The notes under the pieces are model-generated. The model was not told where the DNA came from, did no database searches, and saw only the letters and a list, made by a program, of their open reading frames with translations. Below, one piece after another: positions 62,527 through 64,000 of a DNA stretch of 64,000 nucleotides (position 1 is the first letter of the stretch; every line of letters starts with the position of its first letter). Made by a program: the position numbers and the translations under genes. Origin of the DNA: JALYXV01 sp963791545. Its GTDB lineage: Bacteria > Actinomycetota > Acidimicrobiia > Acidimicrobiales > Palsa-688. The DNA lies in the NCBI GenBank assembly GCA_963791545.1, contig CAWBSR010000017.1, forward strand, positions 62,001 to 126,000, written 5' to 3'.

Positions 62527-62883
62527 TTGTGGGAGGTCGAGGTCACCGCTCAGTTCCTGGAGTGGTGGCGCGATCTGTCGACCGAGCAGCAAGCCGCTCT
62601 CGATGTTCGCGTCGGGATGGTCGCCGAGCGTGGCCCTTCGCTCGGCCGTCCCGCGGTGGAACGGATCCAGAGCTCCAGATAACACAGCATGAAAGAGTTG
62701 CGAGCTTCCGAGGGTGGCGCGCTGCGGGTGCTGTTCATGTTCGACCCGAGACGACAGGTGATCTTGTTGCTCGGCGGAGACAAGAGCGGGCAGTGGAATG
62801 ACTGGTACGACTGGGCGGTCACCGCTGCCGATGATCTGTACGACGAGTATCTCGAAGAGTTGAGGAAGGAGGGACTGATCTGA
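62527..62883 (+). pseudogene. HigB/RelE-type toxin interrupted by an in-frame stop
   Basis: From TTG 62527, 'WEVEVTAQFLEWWRDLSTEQQAALDVRV' and 'ERGPSLGRPAVERIQSS' form the first half of a phage-derived Gp49/HigB toxin. A TAA at 62680-62682 interrupts it, then the same frame continues from ATG 62689 with 'MKELRASEGGALRVLFMFDPRRQVILLLGGDKSGQW' to 62883. No frameshift is needed; one codon makes the break. The toxin is probably inactive unless the stop is read through. It ends in a TGATG overlap with the antitoxin. Confidence 0.8.
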
Positions 62884-63218
62884 TGAGCGGGCACACCAAG
62901 TGGAGCGAACTGCGCGACGAACTGCGGGCCAAGCCCGGAGCGGAAGAGGCCATTGCCCGGGCCCAGGAGGAGTCCGCCGAGGAGATCCGCCTCTACGACC
63001 TGCGCCATGCCGAGGCGGTAAGTCAGGCGGAGCTGGCAGGCCGTCTCGATGTGACTCAGGGGGCGATCTCGAAGTTCGAGCACGCCGACGACGTTCGCAT
63101 CTCGACGCTGCGCCAGTACCTCGAGGCCCTCGGCGCCCGCCTGGAACTGGTCGCCGTGTTCGACGACGAGGAAAAGCGCCGAGTGCAGATCCACCTCGGC
63201 AAGGAGCCAGCCGCGTGA
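62883..63218 (+). CDS. HigA-type XRE antitoxin
   Basis: A 111-aa protein with a C-terminal-half HTH ('VSQAELAGRLDVTQGAISKFEHADDVRISTLRQYLEALGARLELVAVF'). It neutralises the HigB toxin and represses the operon. It is intact although its toxin carries a nonsense codon. Last gene before the right island end. Confidence 0.88.
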   Translation: MSGHTKWSELRDELRAKPGAEEAIARAQEESAEEIRLYDLRHAEAVSQAELAGRLDVTQGAISKFEHADDVRISTLRQYLEALGARLELVAVFDDEEKRRVQIHLGKEPAA

Positions 63219-63222
63219 TCCG

Positions 63223-63249
63223 GCCTTGTCAGCGGATTTGTCAGCGCAA
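63223..63249 (+). repeat. 27-bp end-associated repeat, right copy
   Basis: Identical to 16159-16185; two TTGTCAGCG units spaced by GAT. It lies 5 bp after the antitoxin stop and 140 bp before attR. Confidence 0.85.
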
Positions 63250-63388
63250 CACTGAGCTCTCAGCGCCTCCGGGCGCATACGAAAGCAGACGAAAGCCGGG
63301 CCGATATGCCCCTTGACCTGCTGCTATTGCCCGCAGGGACCTCCCGGCGCCCACAGGCGCACACGGGACGGAAGGGCGGTTCGTCAAT

Positions 63389-63433
63389 CTCATAACCCGA
63401 AGGTCGCTGGTTCAAATCCAGCCCCCGCCACCA
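63389..63433 (+). repeat. attR: 45-bp copy of the tRNA-Met 3' end
   Basis: Exact direct repeat of 13396-13440. Only the 3' part of the tRNA is present (no acceptor 5' strand or D-arm), so it is not a functional tRNA. It marks the right end of the island. Confidence 0.96.
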
Positions 63434-64000
63434 AGATTTCTGGTTTTCGCGCTCAACACCATGGCCAGCTCCGCGGCCGGGTCGCGACCAGGTCGGGCTT
63501 GGAGGGGGTTGTCAGCAGCTATGGTGGCCCACCCTAGGTGGCGCCGCCGATCGGGGTGCCAGGAGACGCGCGGCCACAGCCGGGCGCGGCTGCGGCAGGC
63601 CGGTAGGCGCAGCCTCTGTGGCGGCGTGGTCCAGATGGTGTCGTGAGGGGATGGACTTGGCCGCGGTCCTAAGTCACCCGAACTGCTCGTCCAGTTCCTC
63701 TCGGCGCTCCAAGACTTGGGGACGAGTCCGCGCTATCAGGGGCCCCACTCGACCAAGAGCACTGTCCGCGCCCAGGTGGGGCGATGTGACCGTCGGCGCC
63801 CGGGAGGCCTCACCCGAGTTCAGCATTCTTCCGGATTTTTGGTTACCGCCCTCAGTACCTCGGGTCTAGCATTCCTGCGCTCTCCCCGATCGAGAACAGG
63901 GGACCTATGGTCCACCTCCAAGCAGACGGGGATTGCACGCACCGGGGCTAGGGGGCGCAATATGGGAATGTCAAGAGGGGCTCCCACGCCCCGTCCCCGG
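63434..64000. other. Right flank of the island, no supported gene
   Basis: This should be the original DNA downstream of the tRNA, unless another element follows. Short plus-strand frames (for example 63618-63869) lack recognisable domains. Confidence 0.4.

Noticed and set aside
63389..63433. A second tRNA-Met gene at the right end
   Set aside because: Only the 3' 45 nt are present; the 5' half of the cloverleaf is missing, so it is an attachment-site copy.

Overview
The window is GC-rich bacterial DNA, most likely from an Acidimicrobiia-like actinobacterium. The evidence is a UPF0182 membrane protein, a YlbL-type PDZ/Lon-like protease, a DivIVA-type coiled-coil protein, heavy GTG start use and actinobacterial regulator types (SARP/BTAD, giant STAND ATPases). 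No database search was possible, so family names rest on motif recognition.

Layout. (1) 1-13440 is chromosomal backbone: a partial HEAT-repeat gene and a Pro-rich membrane protein (minus strand), then on the plus strand a YlbL-like protease, a HAMP/PAS histidine kinase, a FecR-like lipoprotein, a DivIVA-like gene split by a frameshift, UPF0182, and an initiator tRNA-Met. (2) 13441-63433 is a ~50-kb genomic island inserted in the 3' end of that tRNA. An exact 45-bp copy of the tRNA 3' end (13396-13440) recurs at 63389-63433, and a tyrosine integrase lies 56 bp inside the left end. (3) 63434-64000 is right-flank DNA with no gene I can support.

The island is a patchwork. It holds six class I SAM-dependent methyltransferases, nearly all beside a large or unusual regulator or a cupin. 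Two of them (23665-24780 and 39714-40829, both 371 aa) are divergent from a ~1060-aa STAND ATPase that ends in a shared non-LuxR C-terminal domain. Both divergent promoters carry the same inverted repeat, GCCAG-N7-CTGGC. This duplicated methyltransferase/STAND unit is my best candidate for an undescribed system. Other modules are a hydrolase-SARP fusion with a COMT-like methyltransferase, a TPR-LuxR/methyltransferase/cupin set with tandem palindromes, a TetR/cupin pair, an amidase operon, VapBC and HigBA toxin-antitoxin loci, a SEC-C/pRiA4b ORF-3 pair, and a cyclic-nucleotide cluster (LmbE deacetylase with an inserted cNMP domain, adenylate cyclase, a cNMP-binding protein and a VAO-type oxidoreductase).

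The 10-mer TTATGGGGCG occurs four times in the island, always intergenic and on the plus strand. At three or four module borders TTATGGG lies 43 bp after a GCCGGCG-like box, suggesting a recombination site used in assembling the island. Many small island genes are frameshifted or truncated (haloperoxidase/GH-like chimera, SRPBCC, GNAT, a Xer-like recombinase, DUF998, cupin, IS66, HigB), while the large genes are intact, so the region looks both actively assembled and decaying.
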